A stretch of 64,000 nucleotides of DNA, taken from assembly GCF_014695915.1 (NCBI RefSeq), contig NZ_JACJPF010000100.1, forward strand, positions 1-64,000. The letters run 5' to 3'. The position numbers were made by a program, and so were the translations under genes. The notes beneath the pieces are model-generated. The model was not told where the DNA came from and made no database searches. It worked only from the letters and a program-made list of their open reading frames with translations. This stretch comes from Trichocoleus sp. FACHB-40 (GTDB lineage Bacteria > Cyanobacteriota > Cyanobacteriia > Cyanobacteriales > FACHB-T130). Shown in pieces: positions 34,690 to 46,497 of this stretch (position 1 is its first letter; every line of letters starts with the position of its first letter).

Positions 34690-37600
34690 ATGGCAGACCT
34701 ATATTTTTCTGAGTATGTCGAGGGTAGCAGTAACAACAAAGCACTCGAAATCTACAACGGCACTGGGGCGGCAATTGACCTGGCAGCAGCAGGTTATGCC
34801 ATAGACATTTATTCCAACGGTAGCCCTACACCTATTCATACTTTCAACCTGACTGGAACCGTAGCAAATAGCGATGTCTTTGTCTTTGCACTCAATAACG
34901 GTACTAATCCAGCTATCATTGCCCAAGCTGACCAGCTGGATACCAATCAATTTAATTGGTACAACGGCGACGATGCCATTGTGCTGCGTAAAAATACAAC
35001 CATTATTGACGTAATTGGTCAGATTGGCGTAGACCCAGGCACAGAGTGGGGTACTGGGCTTACCAGTACGCAAGACAACACGCTGACTCGAAATCGAAGT
35101 GTAACGGCTGGGGATATAAATCCGAATGATGCCTTTAACCCCAGCGCTGAATGGCAAGGATTTCTTGTTAATACATTCAACGGTTTGGGCAGTTACTATG
35201 CTGCACCAGTGCTGAATAACGCTGGCTCTGTGACGCTGCCAGCTATTAATGAGGATATACCCGACCCTAACAACATCGGCACTAAGCTCTTTGATCTAAT
35301 TAGTGGCTTAGTCACAGATGTTAATAATGACCCGCAAGGAATTGCCGTAACGGGGGTAGATAACAGCAACGGCATCTGGCAATACTCACTTGACGGCGGT
35401 AGCAATTGGACAAAGTTTGGTGCAGTGTCGGATACCAACGCAACAGTGTTGGGTTGGACAACCTTGTATACAAGTCAAGTAGGTACTGCACCAAGCAGTC
35501 AAAGGCTAACGTTTGCGAATCTTAGCGGTGCCATTCAAACTGTGGGTAGTGGTGCGACTACTCTCACTAGCCTTGCCAATAGCAACATATATACTGGCTA
35601 CACTACATCGTCCTTTACCCTTGACCGAACCAAAGGCTACACCATCAACTTCAGTGTCAAAATCAACACTGAGGATCATAGCCCTGCCAGCGCACAAAAA
35701 AACCCCAGTCAAGATTCTATTGCAGATCGAGCTGGTTTCAGCATCATCGCTATTAGCTCAGACGGTCAGAAAGGTATAGAAATTGGCTTTTGGGATAATG
35801 AAATCTGGGTGCAGGATGATGGTGTTACGCCTGGTAATGGTTCAATTTTCACCCACACTGTCAATTCTGCCGAGCGCTATTTTGGCAGCACCACGACTTT
35901 AAAGGACTATTCCCTGTCGGTTCTAGGCAACAACTACACGCTTTACGCTAACGGTACGCAAATTCTGAGTGGCTTGCTACGGGACTACACCGCCTTTGTG
36001 GGATCTATAGACCCTTACGAAACTCCTAACTTTATCTTTTTAGGCGACGACACCACAAGTGCCTCTGCTAGTTTCGACTTGACACGGGTTGCAGTTCAGG
36101 CAGCAGAACCAAGAATCCGCTTCGTACCCAACGCCGACTACAACGGCACCACGCCAAATATTACCTTCCGCGCTTGGGATGGGACGGATGGGATTGTTAG
36201 CGGTACTACTGGGGTAAACGCCTCAGTAAATGGAGGTACGACACCATTTAGCAGTGCCAGCGAGACAGCCACAATTACAGTTAACCCAATCAACGATGCG
36301 CCGACGTTCGTGGCTGGAGGAAATCAAAATGCGATCGCCGGCTCTGGATTACAAACTGTAGCTGGATGGGCAAGCAAGTTCAATCCTGGTGCAACGGAAT
36401 CAACTCAAAGCGTCGATAGTTACATAGTTAACGTCACTAGCAACCCTGGTATTTTTGCCACTCCGCCGACAATTGACCCCCTGACAGGCAATCTTACTTA
36501 TACTCCTACTGCAACAATTGGTACAGCTACTACAGCGACAGTTCAAGTCCAAGTCAAGGATAACGGCGGCACTGCTAACGGTGGTGTCGATACCTCAGTA
36601 GTGCAAACCTTTCAAATTACCGTCAACCCCGGAACGCCGACAGTTAGCATCCAAGCGATAGATGCTGATGCAGCAGAAGCGGGCGCAAATACTGGAACTT
36701 ACCAAATTACGCGTACTGGCAACACCACGGGCAATTTAACTGTTAAATTTGCCGTCAGTAACAACATTGCCAGCAGCGGGGACTATACCTTAACAGATAG
36801 TAACGGCAATGCGATCGCTATCTCGAATGGAATTGCCACCGTCACTTTATTAGATGGACAACCGTCTTTCAATATTACTCTTAGCGCAGTTGACGACATC
36901 CAAGCGGAGGCAGCTGAAACACTAAAGTTAGATTTAGTAGCTGATGGGGCGTATGCGATCGCCTCTTCCCAAAATACCGCAACTGTCACCATCCAGCAAA
37001 ATGACACGGTAGTAATTAACACTAACGATAGCGGCGAAGGTTCGCTACGACAAGCAATTATCAACGCCAACGCCTTTAGTGGAACCAATACCATCGGTTT
37101 TCAGATTGGCACCGGCTTACAAACAATAACACCCCTGTCAGCTTTACCTACCATCAACAACTCGGTAATTATTGACGGCACTACTCAGCCTGGATTTTCT
37201 GGTACTCCTATTATTCAATTAACTGGAAGCGGCACGGGTACTGGACTGACAATTACTGCCGGAGATAGTACAGTACGCGGCTTAATAATCAACCGCTTTC
37301 AAGATGGCATTGAGTTAAGCGGTGGCGGCAACAATGTTATTGCAGGCAACTTTATTGGGACTAATGCAGCGGGTAATGCAGTAGCAGGTAACTCCCGCTG
37401 GGGCGTGTTTATCAACGGTTCCTCTAACAATATCATCGGGGGAACGACGGCAGGTACGCGCAACATTATTTCCGGTAACAGTGTCGGTCTCTTCGTCACT
37501 GGTAGCGGGAATCAAATCCAAGGTAACTACATCGGGACTGATGTTACTGGTAATGTTGACTTGGGTAATTCTGCTGACGGTATAACCATCCAAGGAAATA

Positions 37601-40600
37601 ACAACATCATTGGCGGGACGACAACAGGCGCACGTAACGTTATCTCCGGCAATAATCAGAATGGTGTCAGCATTAGCCAAGTCGGTTCCAGCGGAAACCA
37701 GGTATTAGGTAACTACATTGGCACGAATGCTGCTGGTAGTGCCGACTTAGGCAACACTCTGAATGGTGTAGAAATTCAATACGCACCCAATAACATTATC
37801 GGCGGATCAACGGTAGGCGCAGGTAATGTTATTTCTGGTAATAACAGTAACGGTATCTGGATTACAGGCAACACCGCTACGGGAACTCAGGTATTAGGTA
37901 ACTACATCGGCACCAATGCCGATGGCAGCAGCGCTTTGGGCAATACCTTCCGGGGAGTATGGCTTACCGACGCTAACGATAACACCATTGGCGGGACAGC
38001 AGCAGGAACTGGGAACGCGATCGCTTTTAATGGTCAGCAAGGGGTGTTGGTTAGTTCCGGCATTGGCAATGGTATCCTTGGAAACTCCATCTTCTCCAAC
38101 ACTAGCTTAGGAATTGATCTTGGCAATATCGGCGTAACCGCTAATGATGTCGGTGATGGTGACACGGGGGCGAACAACCTTCAGAATTACCCCCTACTTA
38201 CTGCTGCAACTGCCAATGGTGTCAACACAACAGTTACAGGAACGTTCAACAGCAACCCCAACGCTACATTCAGGCTGGAATTTTTCTCTAACACAGCCTT
38301 AGATGGGTCTGGCAATGGTGAGGGTAAAACATTCCTTGGCTTTACCAATGTAACGACTGATGCCAGTGGCAATGGCAGCTTTACAGCTAATTTGGCGACG
38401 GTGGCGTTGGGTAACTTTATTACCGCAACAGCAGCCAATTCCAACAACACCTCCGAGTTTTCCCCCGGAGTACCCGTTACTACACTCGTCAGTATCAATG
38501 CTATAGATGCTACTGCTGCTGAATCAGGCACAGATACAGGCATCTACCAGATTACTCGTACTGGTACAACGGGCGATTTGACAGTATATCTTGCTGTTGA
38601 TGGTAGCAGCACTGCGATCGCAAGCGACTACAATCTCAGTAGCGGCGGTTTGTCCGTGGTGATTCCGGATGGGCAGAGTTTTGTCAATGTTACTCTTACT
38701 GCTGTTGATGATACTTTGCCAGAGTTAGCGGAAACGCTGCGGCTAAACTTGGCAACGGGTGCAGGTTACACCATTGATGCTGCTAAGAATAATGCTACGG
38801 TAGCGATCGCATCCAACGACACGATTCAATACGCGATTACTACTGCTTCCCCAACTTTAAAGGAAGGTGACACTGGTAAGCAAACCGTTACCTTTACTGT
38901 CACGCGCAACGGCGGAATTGGGGTAGCCAGTACCGTTGATTATGCAATTGGTGGGACTGCTACTTCTGGCACTGACTATAACAATATTCTGGTGAGTGGT
39001 GGGGGAACTGCTCTTTCTGGCACTATTAATTTTGCTGCTGGTGAGGCGACAAAGACGATTACGTTGGATGTCTTGGGTGACACGACATTTGAACTTAATG
39101 AAGATATTTCTGTCACTCTGAGTAATCCTAACCTGACGGCTGCCCCAGAAAGTTCTACGATTACTACAGCTATAGCACAGGTAACGATTACTAATGATGA
39201 CAAACCGCAAATTAGCATTGATGATGTCAGCGTAACCGAAGGAAATAGCGACACAACTAACGCTACGTTTACTATTAGCCTTTCTAATGCAAGTAGCGAA
39301 ACTGTCACGGTAAATTACGCCACATCTGACAGTACAGCTACCACAGTTGATGGCGATTATACCAGCGTTACATCAACACCCATCACCTTCAACCCTGGAG
39401 AAACAACCCAAACCATCACTGTTGCTATTAAGGGTGATAATAAATTTGAGACAAATGAAACCTTTAACGTGAATCTCAGTGGTGCGACTAATGCCACCAT
39501 TGCTGATAACACGGGAGTTGGTACGATTACTAATGATGACAATCAACCGCAAATTAGCATTGATGATGTCAGCATCACTGAAGGCAACGACGGCACTGTT
39601 AATGCCATCTTCACTGTTAGCCTCTCCAACCCCAGCAGCTTACCTGTCAGCATCAACTACGCCACAGCTAATAATACCGCGATCGCTAGTAGTGACTACA
39701 CTACTACCAATGGCACCTTAACCTTCAACGCTGGAGTCACCACTCAAACCATCAGCGTTCCGGTTGTTGGTGAATTGGTGAGTGAAGCAAATGAAAGCTT
39801 TTTTGTCAACCTTTCCAACCCAATCAATGCCACAATTGCCGATAACCAGGGTATCGGCACTATCATCGACAACGACGCGGCTGGCTTCACCATTTCCCCG
39901 ATTAGCGGTAACACTACCGAAGCCGGAGGAAAAGCCACCTTCACCGTAAAATTGAATAGCGCCCCCACTGCTGATGTCACAATTGGTTTAACCAGTTCTG
40001 ACACAACCGAAGGCAAAGTTTCGGCATCTAGCCTCACTTTCAGTGCCAATAATTGGAGTATCGCCCAGACTGTAACCGTCACTGGTGTTGATGATGCGAT
40101 CGCTGATGGCAATATTCCTTACAGCATTATCACTGCCCCAGTAGTCAGCACTGATAGTAAATACAACAACCTTAACCCTAACGATGTCGCTGTCACCAAT
40201 ATCGACAATGACATTGCTGGCTTTACCATCACCCCAGCGAGGCGACTACAAACCACCGAAGCGGGTGGCCAAGCCAGCTTCACTGTGAAACTCAATAGCC
40301 AACCCACAGCTAATGTCACCCTTGGTTTAGTCAGTTCTGATACCACCGAAGGCATTTCCACCTCTAGCCTCACCTTCACCCCGAACAATTGGAATATTGC
40401 CCAAACTGTGACTGTTACGGGTGTGGATGATGCAGTTGTTGATGGTAACATCGCTTACAAGATACTCACTAAACCAGCCGTCAGCGCTGATAGCAAATAC
40501 AACCGACTTAACCCGGTTAATGTCGCTGTTAGAAACGCGGACAACGATACAGCTGAATTTAACGTGATTAACGGCACATCAGTTTCTGAAACATTGGTGG

Positions 40601-41139
40601 GAACCACTCAAAGCGATCGCATCTATGGTTTCGGTGGAAATGACACCATTTCCGCTGGACTAGGAAACGACCAAATTTACGGTGATGATGGCAACGACAC
40701 CCTAATTGGCGATATCAGCAATAACTTGGTTGCGGGTGGCGATGACTTTATTTATGGCGGTACGGGAAGCGATCGCATCTATGGCAACGATGGCAATGAT
40801 TTCCTCTACGGCGAGTCAGGAAACGATCTAATTTTCGGCGATTCTGGCAATGACCTTCTCAGAGGCGGCTTAGGCAATGATCTTGTTACGGGTGGTACTG
40901 GACGCGATACCTTTGTCCTTGCCAGAGGCGAAGGCACTGACATCATCCAAGACTTTCAAATTGGTAGTGACTTCATTGGTTTAGCTGGCGGTTTGAGTTT
41001 GGGTCAGTTGTTGATTACACAAAGAAGCAGTCAAACTGTGATTACTAATAACTCGAATGGTGAGGTTTTAGCAGCTTTGAATAATGTTAATGCTGCTACT
41101 CTCCAAAGCTACGCTTCCAGCACTTTTGTGACGATTTAG
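34690..41139 (+). CDS. giant secreted RTX/Calx-beta protein with lamin-tail domain, 2149 aa
   Basis: A modular exoprotein. A lamin-tail-type domain covers about residues 1-170 ([19 protein letters not shown]). Beta-sandwich modules come next, with a Calx-beta module near 650-775. A parallel beta-helix region near 864-1140 has repeats like [18 protein letters not shown]. Further Calx-beta modules fill 1250-1957 ([30 protein letters not shown]). Calcium-binding RTX nonapeptides lie near 1980-2070 ([20 protein letters not shown]), followed by a C-terminal secretion region. No N-terminal signal, so type I secretion is expected. It is probably an adhesin or sheath protein. Its last 54 residues nearly match those of the next gene. 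Confidence 0.85.
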   Translation: MADLYFSEYVEGSSNNKALEIYNGTGAAIDLAAAGYAIDIYSNGSPTPIHTFNLTGTVANSDVFVFALNNGTNPAIIAQADQLDTNQFNWYNGDDAIVLRKNTTIIDVIGQIGVDPGTEWGTGLTSTQDNTLTRNRSVTAGDINPNDAFNPSAEWQGFLVNTFNGLGSYYAAPVLNNAGSVTLPAINEDIPDPNNIGTKLFDLISGLVTDVNNDPQGIAVTGVDNSNGIWQYSLDGGSNWTKFGAVSDTNATVLGWTTLYTSQVGTAPSSQRLTFANLSGAIQTVGSGATTLTSLANSNIYTGYTTSSFTLDRTKGYTINFSVKINTEDHSPASAQKNPSQDSIADRAGFSIIAISSDGQKGIEIGFWDNEIWVQDDGVTPGNGSIFTHTVNSAERYFGSTTTLKDYSLSVLGNNYTLYANGTQILSGLLRDYTAFVGSIDPYETPNFIFLGDDTTSASASFDLTRVAVQAAEPRIRFVPNADYNGTTPNITFRAWDGTDGIVSGTTGVNASVNGGTTPFSSASETATITVNPINDAPTFVAGGNQNAIAGSGLQTVAGWASKFNPGATESTQSVDSYIVNVTSNPGIFATPPTIDPLTGNLTYTPTATIGTATTATVQVQVKDNGGTANGGVDTSVVQTFQITVNPGTPTVSIQAIDADAAEAGANTGTYQITRTGNTTGNLTVKFAVSNNIASSGDYTLTDSNGNAIAISNGIATVTLLDGQPSFNITLSAVDDIQAEAAETLKLDLVADGAYAIASSQNTATVTIQQNDTVVINTNDSGEGSLRQAIINANAFSGTNTIGFQIGTGLQTITPLSALPTINNSVIIDGTTQPGFSGTPIIQLTGSGTGTGLTITAGDSTVRGLIINRFQDGIELSGGGNNVIAGNFIGTNAAGNAVAGNSRWGVFINGSSNNIIGGTTAGTRNIISGNSVGLFVTGSGNQIQGNYIGTDVTGNVDLGNSADGITIQGNNNIIGGTTTGARNVISGNNQNGVSISQVGSSGNQVLGNYIGTNAAGSADLGNTLNGVEIQYAPNNIIGGSTVGAGNVISGNNSNGIWITGNTATGTQVLGNYIGTNADGSSALGNTFRGVWLTDANDNTIGGTAAGTGNAIAFNGQQGVLVSSGIGNGILGNSIFSNTSLGIDLGNIGVTANDVGDGDTGANNLQNYPLLTAATANGVNTTVTGTFNSNPNATFRLEFFSNTALDGSGNGEGKTFLGFTNVTTDASGNGSFTANLATVALGNFITATAANSNNTSEFSPGVPVTTLVSINAIDATAAESGTDTGIYQITRTGTTGDLTVYLAVDGSSTAIASDYNLSSGGLSVVIPDGQSFVNVTLTAVDDTLPELAETLRLNLATGAGYTIDAAKNNATVAIASNDTIQYAITTASPTLKEGDTGKQTVTFTVTRNGGIGVASTVDYAIGGTATSGTDYNNILVSGGGTALSGTINFAAGEATKTITLDVLGDTTFELNEDISVTLSNPNLTAAPESSTITTAIAQVTITNDDKPQISIDDVSVTEGNSDTTNATFTISLSNASSETVTVNYATSDSTATTVDGDYTSVTSTPITFNPGETTQTITVAIKGDNKFETNETFNVNLSGATNATIADNTGVGTITNDDNQPQISIDDVSITEGNDGTVNAIFTVSLSNPSSLPVSINYATANNTAIASSDYTTTNGTLTFNAGVTTQTISVPVVGELVSEANESFFVNLSNPINATIADNQGIGTIIDNDAAGFTISPISGNTTEAGGKATFTVKLNSAPTADVTIGLTSSDTTEGKVSASSLTFSANNWSIAQTVTVTGVDDAIADGNIPYSIITAPVVSTDSKYNNLNPNDVAVTNIDNDIAGFTITPARRLQTTEAGGQASFTVKLNSQPTANVTLGLVSSDTTEGISTSSLTFTPNNWNIAQTVTVTGVDDAVVDGNIAYKILTKPAVSADSKYNRLNPVNVAVRNADNDTAEFNVINGTSVSETLVGTTQSDRIYGFGGNDTISAGLGNDQIYGDDGNDTLIGDISNNLVAGGDDFIYGGTGSDRIYGNDGNDFLYGESGNDLIFGDSGNDLLRGGLGNDLVTGGTGRDTFVLARGEGTDIIQDFQIGSDFIGLAGGLSLGQLLITQRSSQTVITNNSNGEVLAALNNVNAATLQSYASSTFVTI
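40978..41139 (+). repeat. C-terminal segment shared with the next RTX gene, copy 1
   Basis: The final 162 bases align without gaps to 46091-46252. The encoded end ([10 protein letters not shown] through [10 protein letters not shown]) differs at only a few residues, although the middle parts of the two proteins differ in architecture. Confidence 0.85.
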
Positions 41140-41629
41140 TATCTAACGCCTAACCCCTTCCGGTTCCGGGAAGGGGAAAAACATTAGCCCTTCTCCTCAA
41201 AAGAGAGGGGTTTAAGTATTTGCGTATGAATTTTAAAGCTACCGTAAAACTTTGACAAAGTTTCTCGATACTACGCTATTTGGCGTATATCATCCCCCTA
41301 AAGATATATTATCGTTAATAAAAGAAACCAATATTGAGAGGGATGGATACTGAAAAACTACCGACTTCACAGTTGTACGCGATCGCAGACAGCACTGCCT
41401 GAGCGCAATTACCGTTGTAAGCGGGTAAAAAATAATACATTAATATTCGCCCTCACTTACCTTGCCACCCAAACAACGCCATCTGCGTCAGACTCCTAAC
41501 CCACTGGTGGCAAGCTTTTTACCAATTAATTTTTTGTCAATACCACCAAGTTATTTGGCAGCGCGATGTAAAGCGATTCGCGCCCGAATTCTGATGGCTT
41601 CTAGTAACTAACTATAAGGAATCCTCACC
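41140..41629. other. 490-bp intergenic region
   Basis: No gene recognised. The first 80 bases are C/G-rich filler words (CCCCTTCCGG, GGAAGGGG, GAGAGGGG) of an interspersed repeat type. The second half holds the leader of the DUF4347 gene. No clear promoter or RNA gene was identified. Confidence 0.5.
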
Positions 41630-44600
41630 GTGCAAGACCTCAACCAGAACGCCAACCTCAATCAAGACTCCACCAATTCTATGACTGAAGTTACTTCCAC
41701 CACCGCAAATAAAGAGATTGTTTTCATCGATGCCACAGTTGCGGATAAAGAAAGTCTGGCGGCGGGTGTGAAACCGGGGACAGAAGTAATTATCCTCGAC
41801 TCGACGCGAGATGGTGTAGCACAGATTACCGAAGTGCTGGCAAATCGCAGCGACATCGCCAGCGTTCACATCGTCTCCCACGGTGCTGAAGGTAGTTTGC
41901 AACTGGGAGCGAGTGCAGTTAACTCAGATAACCTGCAAGCTTACAGCAACTCTCTACAGCAGTGGGCGAGTGCTTTAACAGCTGATGCGGATATTCTCCT
42001 GTATGGTTGCGATGTGGCATCTGGAGAGACTGGGGAAGCCTTTGTGCAACAGCTGAGTCAATTGACGAGGGCGGATGTTGCGGCTTCTGATGACTTGACG
42101 GGGAGTGCGGCGTTGGGGGGTGATTGGGTGCTAGAAGTTGCAGGGGGCAGCATTGAGACACCCTTGGCGTTTCAGCTTGGAGTAATGCAGGCATATAGCG
42201 ATGTTCTGGCTAACTTCAACGCTGGTACATCTGCTGAACTGCAAGCCGCTATCAACTCAGCTAACACCCTAGCCGGAGACGACACGATTACCCTCACAAG
42301 CAACATTACCCTTGCAGGTGCACTGCCCCAAATTAATAGCAATATCGCTTTTATTGGTGGTGGTAACACTATCAGTGGTAATAATCAGTTTCAGATTTTC
42401 TTCGTTAACAACGGCACTGTCAGCTTCTCGAACCTCACAATCGCCAATGGATTGGCACAAGGTGGCAATGGTAATAACGCTGCCGCCGGCGGCGGCGGCG
42501 GCGGCGGCGGGATGGGGGGTGCCCTATTCATCAACAACGGCACTGTCAACGTTAACAGCGTTGTCTTCAATGGTAATCAGGCGCTAGGCGGCAGTGGCGG
42601 CATTGGTAGCAACGGCAGTGGCGGCATAGCCGGCGGCAGTGGCGGCAGCGGCTCCGGCTTTGGTGGCAGTGGCGGCAGTGGCGGCATCCCCGGCGTCGGC
42701 TCCGGCTTTGGTGGCAGTGGCGGTTTTGGCGGCGGCGGCGGCGGCGGCACCTTCGGCTTTGGTGGCAGCGGCGGCTTTGGCGGCGGCGGCGGCGGCGCAG
42801 GCATTGGCGGTTTTGGCGGCGCAGGCATTGGCGGTTTTGGCGGCAGCGGCGGCTTCGAGAGCTACGGCGGCAGCGGCGGCGGTGGCGCAGGGCTTGGCGG
42901 GGCTATTTTTATCAGATCTGGCTCCTTAAACCTAATCAACACCAATTTTCAGAACAACTCAACTGTTGGCGGCAGTGGCGGCGCACCTACCTACAACTAC
43001 CCTAGAAGTCGAGGTCAGAATGGTCAGGGCAAGGGCGGTGCGATTTTCGTGAATACGGGTGCCACTGTCAGCGCTTCTAATCTGACCTTTAGTGGGAATA
43101 CTGCCCTTAATAGTGCTGGCACCGATACGGATAACGGTAATGTTTATGGGACGATCGTCGCCGCTAACCAAGCTCCCGTCTTGGACAACACGGGGAACCC
43201 TACCCTAATAGAAATTACCGAAGACCCAACCACTAACAATGGCACCCTTGTTTCTGCCCTCATCGCCAGTGGTGCTGGCGGCAACCCCATCACCGACGCT
43301 GACACGGGTGCTGTCGAAGGCATCGCCGTCACAGGTGTAGACAATACCAACGGCACCTGGCAATACTTCATAAACGGCGGTACGACCTGGAGTAACTTCA
43401 CTGTCTCCCCCACCTCTGCCACAGTTTTAAGGGATACAGCTAGTATCCGCTTCGTCCCCAATCTCAACTACAATGGCAGCGTCGCAGACGGAATCACCTT
43501 CCGCGCTTGGGATGCCACAGACGGACGCGCCAGCGGCACTACTGGGGTCAACCCTGGTGTTGGTGGTGGCGCAACCGCCTTCAGCACTGCTTCTGAGACA
43601 GCCAGCATTACCGTCACTCCCGTCAACGATGCCCCCGTCGCTGTCAATGACAGCCTCACCACCAGCGAAGACACGCCACTCATCATCTCGCAACTGCTAG
43701 CTAACGACACCGATGCCGAGGGCAATGCCCTGACCATCACCGAGATTACCCAGCCCAGCAACGGCACAGTGGTGAGGAATGCTAATGGCACCTACACCTA
43801 CACCCCCAGCGCCAACTACAACGGTGCTGACAGCTTCACCTACACCATCAGCGACAACCAAGGCGGCACTTCCACCGCCACGGTAAATCTTAACGTCACC
43901 CCCGTCAACGATGCCCCTACCGTCACCCTTCCCGGTGCAGCCGTCTCCTACACCGAAAACGCCGCCCCTATAGCCATCGACAGCATCGCTACGGTAGCAG
44001 ACCCCGACTCAGCCAACTTTGGAGGCGGAACCCTCACCGTCAGCTACACCGCAGGCGGCAGCCCCTCCGACCAACTTAGTATCAGTAAAAACGGCAATAT
44101 CTTTGTACGCAACACCACCGTCTACTATACGGAATTTCCGATTGGCACCATCACCAGCAATGGCAACAACGGCAACAATCTCGTCATCAACTTAAATGAC
44201 AATGCCGCACCTATCGTTACTGAGGAATTGCTCAGAAGTATCAGCTACAGCAACACTTCCGACAATCCTACCGCTTCACGCAGCGTACAATTTGTCCTCA
44301 CCGATGGCAATGGCGGCACCAGCATCGCCGCCACTAAAACCATCAACGTTGCCGTAGTTAACGACGCCCCCGTCGCTGCCAACGACAGCCTCACCACCAA
44401 CGAAGACACGCCACTCATCATCTCGCAACTGCTAGCTAACGACACCGATGCCGAGGGCAATGCGCTGACCATCACCGAGATTGCCCAGCCCAACAACGGC
44501 ACAGTGGTGAGGAATGCTAATGGCACCTACACCTACACCCCCAGTGCCAACTACAACGGTGCTGACAGCTTCACCTACACCATCAGCGACAACCAAGGCG

Positions 44601-46252
44601 GCACTTCCACCGCCACGGTAAATCTTAACGTCACCGCAGTTAACGATGCCCCCACCTTCAATGCAGGCGCTTCTCAAGTCGTCATGGCAAATTCGGGAGT
44701 GCAAACCGTTACCGGATGGGCTACTAATTTTAATCCGGGTGCAGCCAACGAATCAACTCAAACACTTGACAGCTACGTAGTTAATGTAGTAGATAACGCA
44801 GACATCTTTGAAGCCGCGCCCACCATTGATGCTCAGGGCAACCTAACATTCACCCTAGTTGCTAACCTTACCACTAGCACCACTGCAACCATCGAAGTCC
44901 GCGCCAAAGACAACGGCGGAACCGCCAATGGTGGTGTCGATATCTCAGCACCAAAGACTTTCAACATTACCGTCAACCCGGAACCGAAGATTAGCATCAG
45001 TGATGTCACGATTACTGAAGGCAACAGGGGTGTCAGCTATGCTGAGTTCCAGGTTTCGCTTTCCAACGCCAGCAGCAGTGTTGTCAGTGTCAACTACGCT
45101 ACCGCTAACAATACTGCTGCTGCTGGCAGCGACTACACCGCCACCCAGGGCATCTTAACTTTCGATCCCGGTGTCACTAGCAAAACCTTCCGGGTAGCTG
45201 TGAATGGTGACAGGGTGGATGAAGCAAATGAAAGCTTTTTTGTCAACCTGTCTAATCCCAGCAAAGCCACAATTGCCGATGCTCAAGGAGTCGGAAATAT
45301 CACCGATAACGACACCGCAGGTTTCACCATCACCCCAATCAGCGGCAATACTAGCGAAGCAGGTGGTACGGCAAGCTTCAGCGTCAAGCTAAATAGCAAA
45401 CCGACTGCTAACGTGGCTCTAGGTTTAGCCAGTTCCGACACCACCGAAGGCACTGTTTCCACAAATACGCTCACTTTCACGGCGAATAACTGGAATGTGG
45501 CGCAAACTGTCACCGTTAAAGGTGTTGACGATACGCTGGTTGATGGTAATCTTGCTTACAAGATCCTTACTAACCCCGCTGTTAGCGCTGACAGTAAATA
45601 TAACAACCTAAATCCGGTTGATGTGACTGTTACCAACATCGACAACGATGTTGCCACCACCAACGTTATCAACGGCAATAGTTTAGTTGCCATTTCCGAA
45701 ACGTTGGTAGGAACAGCTCAAAACGACCTGATTAATGGTTATGGCGGTCACGATACCATGAGTGGTGGTATGGGTAGCGATCGCATCTACGGTGGCGATG
45801 GCAACGATAACTTAATCGGTGATACTACCGCTCTAACGGGAACTTTCGGTGGCGACGATCTGATTTGGGGCGGTAGGGGAAGCGATCGCATCTACGGCGG
45901 TTACGGCAACGATATGCTGTACGGCGAAGCTGGAAACGATCAAATTTGGGGCGACGTTGGCAACGACTTACTCAGTGGCGGTACTGGTAACGATATTCTT
46001 ACGGGTGGTGCTGGACGTGATACTTTTGTCCTAGCTAAGGGTGAAGGTAGCGATATGATTACTGACTTCCGAGTTGGTGAAGATTTGATTGGTTTAGCTG
46101 GCGGTTTAAGTTTAGGTCAGGTGTCGATTACGCAAAGAAGCACTCAAACTGTGATTACTAATAACTCGAATGGTGAGTTGTTAGCCGCTTTGAATAATGT
46201 TAATGCTGCTACTTTCCAAAGTTACGCTTCCAGCACTTTCGTCACTATCTAA
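41630..46252 (+). CDS. secreted RTX protein with DUF4347, Gly-rich and cadherin-like modules, 1540 aa
   Basis: Starts at GTG after TAAGGAA. Residues about 27-190 form a DUF4347 domain (EIVFIDATVADKESLAAGV, HIVSHGAEGSLQLG, DILLYGCDVASGETG). A glycine/serine-rich stretch (about 284-424) is made of GGSGG, GGFGG and GGAGIGG words. Cadherin/tandem-95 modules (NDAPVAVNDSLTTSEDTPL) follow, then Calx-beta modules near 1120-1340, RTX nonapeptides near 1355-1460 (GGDGNDNLIGD) and a C-terminal secretion region. The architecture is that of large type-I-secreted cyanobacterial adhesins. Two of its cadherin-like modules are almost identical in DNA. Confidence 0.85.
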   Translation: MQDLNQNANLNQDSTNSMTEVTSTTANKEIVFIDATVADKESLAAGVKPGTEVIILDSTRDGVAQITEVLANRSDIASVHIVSHGAEGSLQLGASAVNSDNLQAYSNSLQQWASALTADADILLYGCDVASGETGEAFVQQLSQLTRADVAASDDLTGSAALGGDWVLEVAGGSIETPLAFQLGVMQAYSDVLANFNAGTSAELQAAINSANTLAGDDTITLTSNITLAGALPQINSNIAFIGGGNTISGNNQFQIFFVNNGTVSFSNLTIANGLAQGGNGNNAAAGGGGGGGGMGGALFINNGTVNVNSVVFNGNQALGGSGGIGSNGSGGIAGGSGGSGSGFGGSGGSGGIPGVGSGFGGSGGFGGGGGGGTFGFGGSGGFGGGGGGAGIGGFGGAGIGGFGGSGGFESYGGSGGGGAGLGGAIFIRSGSLNLINTNFQNNSTVGGSGGAPTYNYPRSRGQNGQGKGGAIFVNTGATVSASNLTFSGNTALNSAGTDTDNGNVYGTIVAANQAPVLDNTGNPTLIEITEDPTTNNGTLVSALIASGAGGNPITDADTGAVEGIAVTGVDNTNGTWQYFINGGTTWSNFTVSPTSATVLRDTASIRFVPNLNYNGSVADGITFRAWDATDGRASGTTGVNPGVGGGATAFSTASETASITVTPVNDAPVAVNDSLTTSEDTPLIISQLLANDTDAEGNALTITEITQPSNGTVVRNANGTYTYTPSANYNGADSFTYTISDNQGGTSTATVNLNVTPVNDAPTVTLPGAAVSYTENAAPIAIDSIATVADPDSANFGGGTLTVSYTAGGSPSDQLSISKNGNIFVRNTTVYYTEFPIGTITSNGNNGNNLVINLNDNAAPIVTEELLRSISYSNTSDNPTASRSVQFVLTDGNGGTSIAATKTINVAVVNDAPVAANDSLTTNEDTPLIISQLLANDTDAEGNALTITEIAQPNNGTVVRNANGTYTYTPSANYNGADSFTYTISDNQGGTSTATVNLNVTAVNDAPTFNAGASQVVMANSGVQTVTGWATNFNPGAANESTQTLDSYVVNVVDNADIFEAAPTIDAQGNLTFTLVANLTTSTTATIEVRAKDNGGTANGGVDISAPKTFNITVNPEPKISISDVTITEGNRGVSYAEFQVSLSNASSSVVSVNYATANNTAAAGSDYTATQGILTFDPGVTSKTFRVAVNGDRVDEANESFFVNLSNPSKATIADAQGVGNITDNDTAGFTITPISGNTSEAGGTASFSVKLNSKPTANVALGLASSDTTEGTVSTNTLTFTANNWNVAQTVTVKGVDDTLVDGNLAYKILTNPAVSADSKYNNLNPVDVTVTNIDNDVATTNVINGNSLVAISETLVGTAQNDLINGYGGHDTMSGGMGSDRIYGGDGNDNLIGDTTALTGTFGGDDLIWGGRGSDRIYGGYGNDMLYGEAGNDQIWGDVGNDLLSGGTGNDILTGGAGRDTFVLAKGEGSDMITDFRVGEDLIGLAGGLSLGQVSITQRSTQTVITNNSNGELLAALNNVNAATFQSYASSTFVTI
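42480..42905 (+). repeat. glycine-codon-rich low-complexity tract
   Basis: About 425 bases dominated by GGC triplets, with longer recurring units such as GGTGGCAGTGGCGG and GGCGGTTTTGGCGG. It encodes an almost pure Gly/Ser/Phe/Ile segment and is far more GC-rich than its surroundings. Such tracts change length easily by slippage. Confidence 0.9.
43631..43900 (+). repeat. duplicated cadherin-like module, copy 1
   Basis: 270 bases that recur at 44366-44635, an offset of 735 bases (245 codons), with only a few substitutions. Encodes the module beginning APVAVNDSLTTSEDTPLIIS. Confidence 0.9.
44366..44635 (+). repeat. duplicated cadherin-like module, copy 2
   Basis: Second copy of the 270-base module at 43631-43900, in the same gene and frame. 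Confidence 0.9.
46091..46252 (+). repeat. C-terminal segment shared between RTX genes, copy 2
   Basis: Gap-free match to 40978-41139. It encodes the last 53 residues before the stop. Confidence 0.85.
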
Positions 46253-46285
46253 GTGTAGGAAAACCGGATTCCTAGAAGGTAAAGT

Positions 46286-46313
46286 CGCTGCACCTATGTC
46301 AATGGGTGCAGCG
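46286..46313. terminator. hairpin after the second RTX gene
   Basis: CGCTGCACC and GGTGCAGCG pair around a ten-base loop, 34 bases after the stop. No strong U tract follows, so termination is only suggested by position. Confidence 0.45.
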
Positions 46314-46497
46314 AACTGATACCATCAAGTCGGCGATATCATACGCCACAATCCAAGGACGCGGAAACCCCGCCTCTACAAAGTGGATCTCCACTCCCCC
46401 AATTCTTGTGTAAAAGGGCAGGGGTGCAGCCAGCAGCTACCATTAATGCAATATTATTTAGCTCAAAACGCCACATCCTTTAGGTCGGAGAAAAAAA

